Of a stretch of 64,000 bases of DNA, positions 26,048 through 35,069 are shown one piece after another (position 1 is the first letter of the stretch; every line of letters begins with the position of its first letter). The notes beneath the pieces were generated by a model. It saw only the letters and a list, made by a program, of their open reading frames with translations. It was not told the DNA's origin and did no database searches. The position numbers were made by a program, and so were the translations under genes. The stretch is from JBFHFS01 sp041583495 (GTDB lineage Bacteria; Bacteroidota; Bacteroidia; Bacteroidales; Marinilabiliaceae), in contig JBFHFS010000007.1 in assembly GCA_041583495.1 (NCBI GenBank), positions 62,001 to 126,000 of the forward strand. The letters run 5' to 3'.

Positions 26048-28813
26048 TTATTCCTTTTTAGGGGCCTCAAAAACCATGATCTCATTAATATGAACACCCC
26101 GGTTCACACTGTTTTTAAGCACCCTAAGTTTTATATATCGGGCTAATGTGGGTTTTATCCGGTGTTCAAGCCCTTCTTTAGGGGCCACCTGGGTGGTTTG
26201 ACTTCTATCCACCACCTCCTGCCAATCGATGCCATCGCTCGACACCCCAATCACATATTGGTAATACCGGCGACCATCGTAATAAGGCACTACTTTTATC
26301 CGGTCGATTACGTGAGGACTCTCTAAATCGATTTCCAGCGATTGAGGAAATGGACCCGTATGCCAGCCGGAAGCATTCCCGGTATTTCCATCAACGATAT
26401 AGCGGGCAAACATGCCCCCTTCAACCGGGGCCGTGGTTGAAACCGGCTTATTAATCGCCAGATTCCAATTCGCCAGCTGGGCCGGATAAATAGAAACCGG
26501 TTGCCTGAAGAGATGACTCACTTCATCAACCTCTTTATGTTGAGATATGGGTAAAACAAACGACTCAAACGGCTCAAAAGCGTTAGCCCCCGGCCTTTTA
26601 ATCATGATGTTTAACTCATTGAACACGAAGCGATAAAAATAGTGTATGGCAAATGGGAAAATCCCCTTCTTGAGATCCACCTTAACGAGATTCTCTTCGC
26701 CTAACACCAGGTTACGGGCAATCAGAAACTCATCGAGATACAACTCTCCCCCGCCGTCTTTGGCCCGTAATTTTATCTGATAAGTTCCATCCTCCGGCAA
26801 TTGAAGTTGTCCTTTCATGACGATGGCATAAGAATTCCACAGATCCTCGGGTCGGGTATCCACATGCCCCAGAGGTTTAATATCGGGGAAGGTGCGATTA
26901 ATCTCCGCCACCCTGTCGGGCGATGTAAAACCAATGAACCCCCAACGGTCGGATTGAAGGGTTGAGAAGTCAGGCATGTCGGGCCAGTTAAAGCCTTCTT
27001 TCACCGAGTAGGCCTGGAAGGTATAGGCCGGCTCGATTTTATAATACCGTTTTTGAGTCACCCCACCCAGGGGGGAATTGTCTTCCGCGAAAAGCTGAGC
27101 CGATACGGTAGTCGTTTCCGAAATGTAAAAAGGAGAAGAATATTCCTTCGATTTCCCATTGGGAAAATCATCGTAGCTATTATGCACCGTATAGCGAATG
27201 GTACCGGGAATACTGCTTTGCATCGAGATACAGACCGAATCGGCAAAATTGCGACGACTCCCGGGCAGAAGTCCCTGGTCGCTGATTTCTACCGGTTCAA
27301 TAACATTTTTAATCCCTTCCTGAACCGGGGTCAACACCTGCTTAAAGTCTTCGAAGGTTTCTCCCCCGGCGGGATTCCATATTCGTTGGCTAATTACTGG
27401 CATCAATTCCGATAATAGCGGCATGACCAATTCATGCTTGTGCTCCCAGAAACAAATCTGAGCCCCTATCACCGGCTGATCATCGGCCAATTGGATGGTA
27501 GGGATACTATTTTTCCAATGGTCAAATTTCCGGTAATTCCAGGCAAAGGCTTTTTCCTGACTGGTAACCCTGTTTTGCGTAGGCACAATGTAGAGGGGCA
27601 TCCAGGTGGCATTTATAATGTCGTAGCCATTTTTGATCAGGGATTGCGGGGTTTGATAAGAAGTGTTCCAGGCATTCACAATCATATTTTTGGGCAGGGG
27701 AGCATTCTCGGTTCCATCTCCAGCAAACCCTTCCCATATGATGGATTGGCGATGGTGCTTATTCACGATGGCATTGACCCGTCCTATAAAATGGACAAAC
27801 AGCTCTTCCAGGTTTCCCTCCATGGCTAATTTCAGATGGTGTTTTTTACAATAATCCTGGTAACCCGGGTCGCTCAGCAAAGGGCGAGCCCAGACTTCGT
27901 CTCCCCCCAGATGAATATAGGGACTATGGGGGAATAGTTCTATCATCTCTACCACCAGGGCTTCGTAACCCTCATAGGTTTTTTCGCTGACCATGTTCAC
28001 CATCCCGGCCCTTCGGTACTCTCCGGTATTGGGGTCTTTACTGGCAAAGACCTCCGGCACTTTGGATACCAGTTGCCCGGCATGTCCGGGCACATCGATC
28101 TCTGGAATCAGGATAATCCCCAATTCATGGGCATGCTTTACGATCTCCTTAATCTCACCAGGGGTATAATGCCGGCGGCTGCCATCCCTATTCACCGAAG
28201 GAAGGTTTTTAAAGGTCCTGGAGGGTAACACATAAGACTCCATATCACTCAAATGCAAATGCAGATGATTGAATTTATAGAGATGCATCAAATCCAGGGT
28301 CTGATGCACCACATGAGCCGGAATCCAGGCCCTGGCCAGATCGAGCAAAACGCCCCTGAATTTTAGCTCAGGGGAATCGTTTATTTCAAGTTTGGGCAAC
28401 TTTAGGTTCCCATCCTCTTTGGTGATTAACTGAAGGAGAGAAGAAGCCCCCAGGGTAAAGCCTTCGTAGCTGGCGGCCGTTACCCGGGCTTTTTTATCGA
28501 CATGAATCGCGTAAGCCTGGTCGGACAGGGTCGAATCAATAACAAATTCAATGGCAGTAGAAGAACCTGCAGACTCTTTACAGGACAACTTTATCCCTGT
28601 TTTCAGAAAAATATTGCGAGACAAGATCCTTGCAACAGGTAAATCTCCGACTCCGGATACCGCAATATTATCAGAAGAGGAAATGGTTAATACGCCTCTT
28701 TTCATCTCTACTTGCTGGGGGGCAGGGATCACGTGAGCTACCTGAGCGGAAACCACTTCCACATAAAAGAAGATAAAGATGAAAATTAGAAAAGTCTTAA
28801 AATAGTTGCTCAT
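26048..28813 (-). CDS. GH20 beta-N-acetylhexosaminidase with PA14-like domain and CBM32
   Basis: 921 residues with a signal peptide (FYVEVVSAQ). The order is: GH20 N-terminal domain (to about 145), catalytic barrel (about 145-500), chitobiase-type C-terminal beta domain, PA14-like carbohydrate-binding region (about 640-760), then a discoidin/CBM32 domain (about 790-917). The catalytic pair lies in HLGGDEVW (Glu306), with ILIPEIDVPGHAG ahead of it. GH20 enzymes remove terminal beta-GlcNAc or beta-GalNAc by substrate-assisted catalysis. The C-terminal modules would tether it to galactose- or HexNAc-containing chains. It sits between the sulfatase and GH92 genes in one transcript. Confidence 0.92.
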   Translation of the reverse strand: MSNYFKTFLIFIFIFFYVEVVSAQVAHVIPAPQQVEMKRGVLTISSSDNIAVSGVGDLPVARILSRNIFLKTGIKLSCKESAGSSTAIEFVIDSTLSDQAYAIHVDKKARVTAASYEGFTLGASSLLQLITKEDGNLKLPKLEINDSPELKFRGVLLDLARAWIPAHVVHQTLDLMHLYKFNHLHLHLSDMESYVLPSRTFKNLPSVNRDGSRRHYTPGEIKEIVKHAHELGIILIPEIDVPGHAGQLVSKVPEVFASKDPNTGEYRRAGMVNMVSEKTYEGYEALVVEMIELFPHSPYIHLGGDEVWARPLLSDPGYQDYCKKHHLKLAMEGNLEELFVHFIGRVNAIVNKHHRQSIIWEGFAGDGTENAPLPKNMIVNAWNTSYQTPQSLIKNGYDIINATWMPLYIVPTQNRVTSQEKAFAWNYRKFDHWKNSIPTIQLADDQPVIGAQICFWEHKHELVMPLLSELMPVISQRIWNPAGGETFEDFKQVLTPVQEGIKNVIEPVEISDQGLLPGSRRNFADSVCISMQSSIPGTIRYTVHNSYDDFPNGKSKEYSSPFYISETTTVSAQLFAEDNSPLGGVTQKRYYKIEPAYTFQAYSVKEGFNWPDMPDFSTLQSDRWGFIGFTSPDRVAEINRTFPDIKPLGHVDTRPEDLWNSYAIVMKGQLQLPEDGTYQIKLRAKDGGGELYLDEFLIARNLVLGEENLVKVDLKKGIFPFAIHYFYRFVFNELNIMIKRPGANAFEPFESFVLPISQHKEVDEVSHLFRQPVSIYPAQLANWNLAINKPVSTTAPVEGGMFARYIVDGNTGNASGWHTGPFPQSLEIDLESPHVIDRIKVVPYYDGRRYYQYVIGVSSDGIDWQEVVDRSQTTQVAPKEGLEHRIKPTLARYIKLRVLKNSVNRGVHINEIMVFEAPKKE

Positions 28814-28861
28814 ATTTGAGATGCCATTTATAAATTATCATTGTATCCTTTACCGGGAATA

Positions 28862-30280
28862 TTATTTTTCTCTGGGATATTGATCCATCACATCAGTCAA
28901 CTCTTTCACAAGCTCAGGATGTTCAGAAGCAACATTATTCTTTTCGGATTTATCGGTTGACAAATCATATAACTCAATGGCTCGTTGATCCGGTTCGCCT
29001 TTTCCCAAACGTACCACCTTCCAGTTGCCCTTGCGCACAGCTTGACGAGGAAGACCTGCATAAAACTCCCAATACAAATAGTCGTGTTTGGGTTGATTAA
29101 TGGTATCGTCGAGTAAGGTGTACAGATAGGAGAGTCCATCGCTGCTCGGAGGGGTCTGTATCCCTGCCAGGTCGCAGGCGGTAGGCATAAAATCCCAAAA
29201 GGCTGACACATGGTTGGTTACCCCGGGCATGATTTTCCCAGGCCATCTAACGATGAAAGGAATTCGGATGCCCCCTTCATACAAATCGCGTTTCATGCCT
29301 CTTAAACCACCATTACTGTTAAAAAAGGCAGGGCTCCAGTGCCCTTCACTGTGCGGCCCGTTATCGGAAGAAAAAATGACCAACGTCTCCTCATCAATTC
29401 CTTTCTCGGCAAGTTTGGCCAAAATCTGGCCTACATAACTATCCAGACGGGAGATCATGGCTGCCCCGGCCTTTTTGGCTTCGGGCCAAGCTTCATCGGC
29501 ATAAATGCCCAGATCGGGCACTTCCATCCCATGTTGATTAATCAACCAGCTTTCGTTATTGGCATGAGGGATGGTGTAAGCCAGGTACAAGTAAAAGGGA
29601 TTTCTTCCAGTGGTATCCAAAAAGGCCAGCGCTTTTTCGGTAAACAAATCGTTGGAATACTCTTTTTTATCCACCGCCGCATTTCCAATGCCCACGGCAT
29701 AATGGGTCGAATCCTGGATATAGATCACCTTATTTTCCAGAGGGTATTTCTTCCCATTTTCCATCAAATAATCCGGATAATAGTTATGGGCCCGAATTTG
29801 ATCGTAATAGCCAAAGGAGTAGTCGAATCCCTGGTCGTTGGCATACCCTGTAGTGCCCACATTACCCAACCCCCATTTTCCAATTACAGCCGTCGTATAG
29901 CCGGCGGCTTTAAGCATTTCGGCCACGGTCACATCCTCTTTTTTTATGGGTTTTTCCATCGATTTGATGGTGGCGTGTCCATTGTGCTGTCCGGTCATCA
30001 AACAATTCCGGGAGGGGGCACAAACCGTTTCTCCGGCATAGTGCTGTGTAAAACGTTTTCCTTCGGCGGCCAATTGGTCGATATTAGGGGTTTTAATCTC
30101 CGGCTGCCCGTAGCAACCCAAATCACCATAGCCCATATCGTCGGCCAGGATAAAAATGATATTGGGTTTGGAAGCCACCGCTTTCTGGAAAGCGGATTTC
30201 TCTCTCCCGCAGGAGCCCATCAAAGTCATCAGTCCCAAAAAGGATACCAGTACAAATACATTATTTTTAATGGAAATCAT
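28862..30280 (-). CDS. S1-family sulfatase lipoprotein
   Basis: 472 residues; lipoprotein signal with Cys24 (LMGSCGR). The formylglycine motif CAPSR is at residues 87-91, with metal-binding NIIFILADDMGYGD (Asp47, Asp48) and IFSSDNGPHSEGH. This is a cysteine-type arylsulfatase-like enzyme, needing a formylglycine-generating or anaerobic maturase that is not in this window. Context (three GH20, GH89) suggests it removes sulfate from a sulfated amino sugar, but the S1 subfamily cannot be told by eye. It follows the GH20 gene at 30294 by 13 bases and precedes another GH20, so it is inside the operon. Confidence 0.9.
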   Translation of the reverse strand: MISIKNNVFVLVSFLGLMTLMGSCGREKSAFQKAVASKPNIIFILADDMGYGDLGCYGQPEIKTPNIDQLAAEGKRFTQHYAGETVCAPSRNCLMTGQHNGHATIKSMEKPIKKEDVTVAEMLKAAGYTTAVIGKWGLGNVGTTGYANDQGFDYSFGYYDQIRAHNYYPDYLMENGKKYPLENKVIYIQDSTHYAVGIGNAAVDKKEYSNDLFTEKALAFLDTTGRNPFYLYLAYTIPHANNESWLINQHGMEVPDLGIYADEAWPEAKKAGAAMISRLDSYVGQILAKLAEKGIDEETLVIFSSDNGPHSEGHWSPAFFNSNGGLRGMKRDLYEGGIRIPFIVRWPGKIMPGVTNHVSAFWDFMPTACDLAGIQTPPSSDGLSYLYTLLDDTINQPKHDYLYWEFYAGLPRQAVRKGNWKVVRLGKGEPDQRAIELYDLSTDKSEKNNVASEHPELVKELTDVMDQYPREK

Positions 30281-30293
30281 GAAAAACTATGTT

Positions 30294-32585
30294 TTATTGA
30301 TTAACAGGCGTAATAAGATTTTCGAAGGGTTCAAAATCGGGCATAGCCGAAGTCTTGTATAAGATGCTCAGTTGATTTTGAATCTCCTTATAAAAATATT
30401 TTATCCGGAAGGTATGGGGTCCTTTTCCCAGATCGACAGTAAAGTTTTCCGGTTCGTTTTTAAAATTGACCCCTTTAGCCACAAGTGCGTCATCAATGTA
30501 CAATTCAGCCAGGCCGTCATGGGTTTGAACCCGCAACTGATAGGGACCGGCGTCCTCGCAGAACAGGTGACCTTCCAATTCCAGGGCATAGGGGTTATAA
30601 AGGTCCTGGAAGCGAATTTCGATATGCCCCTCTCTTTTCACCTTGGCGAAAAGCTCCCCGTTAATTTTATCCAGTCTTTCAGGGGTCATTCGCCCTGAAA
30701 CCCCTTCACGCATGACACTCAGCTGAGAGAAGTCGGGCATACGGGTCCATCCGTTGGCGGGTGCCGGCCCTAAAACTCGATAGTGATAAATGGGATCTAT
30801 TTTTTGAAAGTACTTTTGCACCGGATACCCCATAGGCTTCCCCTGCGCATCAAACAGCTGAGCGGTAACAATGACACTCTCATCGATGGAAAAAGGTTCA
30901 CTGTAGACCTCTGCCTGGGGCATATCAGGAATTCCCCAATCGCGAGAGGTGGCAAACCGAACCTGTCCTTGCCCACTGGATGCAAGGGTAATAAGAGCAC
31001 TCTTGTCAAAGGTTAAATCTTCATTGTGTAACAGACCATCCGCCTGAATGATGACCGGATAGAAAAGTTTACCATAGAGGGCATCGGCCTTTGCGAACCG
31101 TTTTTGGTAATCCTCAAAGCCGGATTGGAGATGATTACTCCACAAGCGCTCGGAAAAGACGGGGATTCGATCGCGAAACACCGGGATCACCCTGAAGTAG
31201 TTTTGCTCCCAATAGCAAATCTGTCCTCCCAGGATGCCCGAATTAGATTCCAGGTTAATGCCTCCAATCTCAGAATTCCAGTGTCCCCATTGGGTAACGT
31301 CCCATCGATAGGCCTTCTCAGGGGCAGGTGCCAAATTCATGGCCCCCACCATATACCAGGGGATCCAGGTGGCATTCATGATATCATATCCATTGGCAAT
31401 TAGGCTGTCGGGCCTGTTATAGGTGGTATTCCATACAATGACTTTAATGTCGCGGGAGATGGTCTCTCTTCCCGCCCCGGTTCCATGAAACCCTTCCCAG
31501 ACCAGCGATTTTTTACCGGTGGCTTTTACCATTTGGTTCATCCTGTTAATGAAATGGCAAAACAGTTCGTTGGCATCCCCGCCCAGGGCCGCTTTCAGAT
31601 TGTGTTTGCGGCAATATCGCTGATACTCCGGAAGGCTTTTAAGCGCTTCCAGGTAAACCTCATCGCCGCCAAAATGGAGATAAGGACTGGTATAAAAGAC
31701 CTCTGCCAGCTGGTTCATGATGTATTCACAGGCCTGGTAGGCCTCCTCCTTAGCGATATTGATCACATAGGTTGGTCTGGCTTTTTTGGTTTGAGGATCC
31801 AGGCTCCCAAAAACCCCGGGATATTTATTCCACAGTTGACCCGAATGGCCGGGCAAATCAATTTCCGGGATGATGGCAATGCCTCTTTGCCGGGCATATT
31901 CTACCAGGTGGTCCAATTCTTCGCGGGTGTAGTATTCACGCGACCCGTCTTCCTTAACCGTTTTCAAATCCGGGAAACGATCCAGCGGAAAGGTAAACCG
32001 CCGGTTATCGGAAAGATGAAGATGCAAATAGGGCACTTTGTAAAACCACAACAGATCAAGGGTCTCTTCGATGGTACTCACCGGATGCCAGAAACGGGCA
32101 AGGTCGAGCATAGCGGTTCGAAAGGGGTAGTCGGGATCATCCTCGATATGAACATAGGGCAGCGCCACATAAGGGGCCGAATCGGAAAGTAACTGCGTTA
32201 AGGTAGCCACCCCCCTGGCCATGGCATGGTATTGAGCCGCTTCCACTCTCACCGACTCCGAAACCTCCAAACGATAAGCCTCCCCTGCCAAATTCTCGTC
32301 TAAGGCTAACGCAATGGTGTTTGGATTTCCAATCAACGCAAGGTCTACACTGGTCTTCAGCTCTAATCCCGCCAGTTTTTTTACCTGGAGGGCAAACAAT
32401 TGAGCCAAGGGGCTCAATGCTTTATCGGTCACCACGATGGTGGTTTGCTCATTCAAGAGCAAGCTACCCTTATCGTTAATAACTTCCCGGGGTTGAGGCA
32501 CCAGGTGGGGCTCACCGGGGCTAAACGGCTGGCATTGTGCCAGCAAAATCGATAAAAAAACACCTAAAACAACCTTAATTCTCAT
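30294..32585 (-). CDS. GH20 beta-N-acetylhexosaminidase lipoprotein with PA14-like tail
   Basis: About 763 residues from the ATG at 32585, chosen because it gives the lipoprotein signal SILLAQCQP; an ATG-free extension reaches 32609. Domains: GH20 N-terminal domain, barrel with IAIIPEIDLPGHSG and catalytic Asp308-Glu309 in HFGGDEVY, chitobiase-type beta domain (YSEPFSIDESVIVTAQLFD), and a PA14-like C-terminal domain (ELYIDDALVAKG) without CBM32. It is clearly a paralogue of the GH20 at 26048, sharing the same non-catalytic order up to the missing last domain. Role: release of terminal beta-HexNAc. Likely co-transcribed with the GH3 and sulfatase genes. Confidence 0.91.
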   Translation of the reverse strand: MRIKVVLGVFLSILLAQCQPFSPGEPHLVPQPREVINDKGSLLLNEQTTIVVTDKALSPLAQLFALQVKKLAGLELKTSVDLALIGNPNTIALALDENLAGEAYRLEVSESVRVEAAQYHAMARGVATLTQLLSDSAPYVALPYVHIEDDPDYPFRTAMLDLARFWHPVSTIEETLDLLWFYKVPYLHLHLSDNRRFTFPLDRFPDLKTVKEDGSREYYTREELDHLVEYARQRGIAIIPEIDLPGHSGQLWNKYPGVFGSLDPQTKKARPTYVINIAKEEAYQACEYIMNQLAEVFYTSPYLHFGGDEVYLEALKSLPEYQRYCRKHNLKAALGGDANELFCHFINRMNQMVKATGKKSLVWEGFHGTGAGRETISRDIKVIVWNTTYNRPDSLIANGYDIMNATWIPWYMVGAMNLAPAPEKAYRWDVTQWGHWNSEIGGINLESNSGILGGQICYWEQNYFRVIPVFRDRIPVFSERLWSNHLQSGFEDYQKRFAKADALYGKLFYPVIIQADGLLHNEDLTFDKSALITLASSGQGQVRFATSRDWGIPDMPQAEVYSEPFSIDESVIVTAQLFDAQGKPMGYPVQKYFQKIDPIYHYRVLGPAPANGWTRMPDFSQLSVMREGVSGRMTPERLDKINGELFAKVKREGHIEIRFQDLYNPYALELEGHLFCEDAGPYQLRVQTHDGLAELYIDDALVAKGVNFKNEPENFTVDLGKGPHTFRIKYFYKEIQNQLSILYKTSAMPDFEPFENLITPVNQ

Positions 32586-32658
32586 TTTTTCAAATTTTAT
32601 ATTATGCATTTAACAATCCCTCTCCCAGGTTTTTATCCTCCAAAAGAGATATTCCTTC

Positions 32659-35013
32659 CTATAAAAAAGTGACCTCTTCCCTTAAAAGAATATCCTCCGC
32701 TGAGCTTCCTACCATGATGTCAAATTCACCTGGCTCCACCACTCGTTCCATTGAGCTATTCCATAATTCAAAGGCCTGGTAAGGGATGGTAAACTCCAAT
32801 TGTTTCTCTTCCCCGGGTTGTATCAACACCTTTTTAAATCCTTTCAGGAGCATCACAGGGGTCGTCACCGAACTAATTTTATCGTTAATATAGACCTGGG
32901 CGACCTCTTTTCCGGCGACCCGGCTCACATTCTTTACCTTAAAAGAAAGGCTGACGGGTTCTCCCTTTCGGATCTCTTTCCGGGCTATTTCAAGGTCAGA
33001 GTAAACAAATTGGCTGTAGCTCAAACCATATCCAAAGGGATACAGGGGATCAGGGGAAGAAAACACATAGTCTCTGCCCGGTTTTTCAGGACTTCCCGGT
33101 TGATTGTAAAACCCTCTGCCCGAAGGCTTATGGTCATAGGTCACCGGAATATGGCCCACACTTTGTGGAACCGACATGGGTAATCTTCCCGATGGATTGA
33201 CCTTTCCAAACAAAATATCGGCCAGGGCATTCCCCCCTTGTTCTCCGGGATACCAGGCATCCAGGATGGCCGGAATATGCTTCTTTTCCCAGGGGATGGT
33301 GTAAGGGCGTCCATGCACCATTACCAGGACAATAGGCTTCCCTGTTTCATAAAGTTCGCGAAGCAATTCCGGTTGTACCCCCGGAAAACCCAGGGTGGTA
33401 CGATCCAGGCCCTCGCCACAGGTTACGACTTCGTTTTTGGATTCATCCCCCCATCCAATGCCGGAATAGATAATGCTGGTTCCTCCCAGCACCACGACCA
33501 CCACATCGCTTTGGCGGGCGATGTTTACGGCCTCCAGAAAACCCTCTTTTTGCAGGTCGGTAATTCCACAGCCCTTGGCATATTTCACCTCCACATGGTT
33601 TCCCACCAGGTTCCTGATGCCCTGCAGGGGTGTGACCCCATAGGCATTGTCCTTGGTAACCGTGTAATCACCAAACTGCACCTGATCGGCGTTGGGTCCA
33701 ATCACGGCCAGGGAATTAATCTTACTCCTATCCAATGGCAGAAGGTTGTCGTTTTTCAACAGCACAATAGATTCTTCGGCCATTTTTCGCGCATGGGCAA
33801 TATGTCCGGGAGTATGCACTATTTTTTCGATATTTTTGGGGGCCTTAAACACCTTATCGAAGAGGCCCGCTTTAAATTTAACCAGCAATACGCGTTGGAC
33901 GGCCTCATCAATCAGGGCTTCTTCTATCTCGTTATTTTGCACCATGGAGCTTAGCTGGTCGTAGGCATAGGCACTGGGAAACTCCAGGTCCACCCCGGCC
34001 GACAGGGCCATTCGGGCCGTCGTTCGTTTATCACCTGAGACTTTCTGAAAGAACTCCAACATACTTATCCCCACGGCATCAGAGAAGACATAACCCTGGA
34101 ATCCCCACTCGTTTTTTAAAACATCGGTCAATAACCAGCGGTTGGCATGAGCCGGAATGCCATCAATCTCGCTGTAGGAAGGCATAATACTGTACACATT
34201 GGCTTTTTTCACGGCCTCTTCGAAGGGAAGCAGGTGCAGCGACCGCATATCTCTTTGGCCTACCACCGCAGGGCCCAGGTTAATGCCAGCCTGGGGCACA
34301 CTGTAGGCGGCCATATGCTTGGCGGTACAAATAATGCCCCCCTCTTTAAGGTGTGTTTTAGTGGTCGAAGGATCTCCCTGAATACCGGTAATGTAGGCCA
34401 CTCCCATCTGGGAAACCAGGGAGGCATCTTCACCGTAGCACTCTTCCACTCTTCCATACCGGGGGTCCCGGGCCAGGTCGAACAAAGGCGATAAATCCTG
34501 ATCGATACCCGCATGGGAAGCCTCTGAACCCACCATTTGAGCCATGGTATGCACCAACGCCGGGTTCCAGGTGGCCCCCATAGCAATGGATTGCGGGAAA
34601 ATGGTGGCCCCTAAAGACATAAAACCATGCCCCAGGGCCCCACATTGAATGGGAGGGATGCCCCAACGGTCGTGTTCCCGGATATACGCTTCGGTTATCT
34701 CATTAAACTTTATGGCCTGCTCATACTTAAGGAAAGGACATTCCAAAACACCGATACTTTTTCCTTTTAAAACTTTATCGAGACTCTTCTTTGTAATATC
34801 CTCATTCTCATCGAAATGAACCTTATTGGTCGCCACCAGTTGCAACACCTTCTCCTCCAGACTCATCCTGGGGAGGAGATCATTGACTCGTTCTTCTGCC
34901 GAAAGGGTCCTGTCCTGATAGGGCAAAGAACCACCCTTTTGGGCAATCGCCTTTAATCCAAATGCCATTAGGAGAATAAGGATTGAGCTTACAGCCTGTT
35001 TATATTTCATCAT
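32659..35013 (-). CDS. GH3 beta-glycosidase
   Basis: 784 residues with a signal peptide (GLKAIAQ). The GH3 barrel carries DLSPLFDLARDPRYGRVEECYGED, KHMAAY (Lys232, His233) and nucleophile Asp312 in VFSDAVGISM. The second alpha/beta sandwich follows (SIVLLKNDNLLPLD, GPNADQVQFGDYT), then a fibronectin III-like domain at the C terminus. This three-domain layout is that of exo-beta-glucosidases and beta-xylosidases rather than of the short bacterial NagZ hexosaminidases. In this locus it probably trims a beta-linked neutral sugar. It sits 56 bases after the GH89 gene on the same strand. Confidence 0.9.
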   Translation of the reverse strand: MMKYKQAVSSILILLMAFGLKAIAQKGGSLPYQDRTLSAEERVNDLLPRMSLEEKVLQLVATNKVHFDENEDITKKSLDKVLKGKSIGVLECPFLKYEQAIKFNEITEAYIREHDRWGIPPIQCGALGHGFMSLGATIFPQSIAMGATWNPALVHTMAQMVGSEASHAGIDQDLSPLFDLARDPRYGRVEECYGEDASLVSQMGVAYITGIQGDPSTTKTHLKEGGIICTAKHMAAYSVPQAGINLGPAVVGQRDMRSLHLLPFEEAVKKANVYSIMPSYSEIDGIPAHANRWLLTDVLKNEWGFQGYVFSDAVGISMLEFFQKVSGDKRTTARMALSAGVDLEFPSAYAYDQLSSMVQNNEIEEALIDEAVQRVLLVKFKAGLFDKVFKAPKNIEKIVHTPGHIAHARKMAEESIVLLKNDNLLPLDRSKINSLAVIGPNADQVQFGDYTVTKDNAYGVTPLQGIRNLVGNHVEVKYAKGCGITDLQKEGFLEAVNIARQSDVVVVVLGGTSIIYSGIGWGDESKNEVVTCGEGLDRTTLGFPGVQPELLRELYETGKPIVLVMVHGRPYTIPWEKKHIPAILDAWYPGEQGGNALADILFGKVNPSGRLPMSVPQSVGHIPVTYDHKPSGRGFYNQPGSPEKPGRDYVFSSPDPLYPFGYGLSYSQFVYSDLEIARKEIRKGEPVSLSFKVKNVSRVAGKEVAQVYINDKISSVTTPVMLLKGFKKVLIQPGEEKQLEFTIPYQAFELWNSSMERVVEPGEFDIMVGSSAEDILLREEVTFL

Positions 35014-35069
35014 CCTGTTGATTCTATTATCAAGGTTAAACGCCCACTTTTCGAAAGCATCACGATCAT

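Noticed and set aside
29339..30304. Long plus-strand open frame opposite the sulfatase gene
   Set aside because: It mirrors the sulfatase codons, and its product has no signal peptide or recognisable domain.
31485..32192. Plus-strand open frame opposite a GH20 gene
   Set aside because: Antisense shadow of the conserved barrel; composition is not protein-like.
33238..33954. Plus-strand open frame opposite the GH3 gene
   Set aside because: Explained by the codon use of the intact GH3 gene on the other strand.
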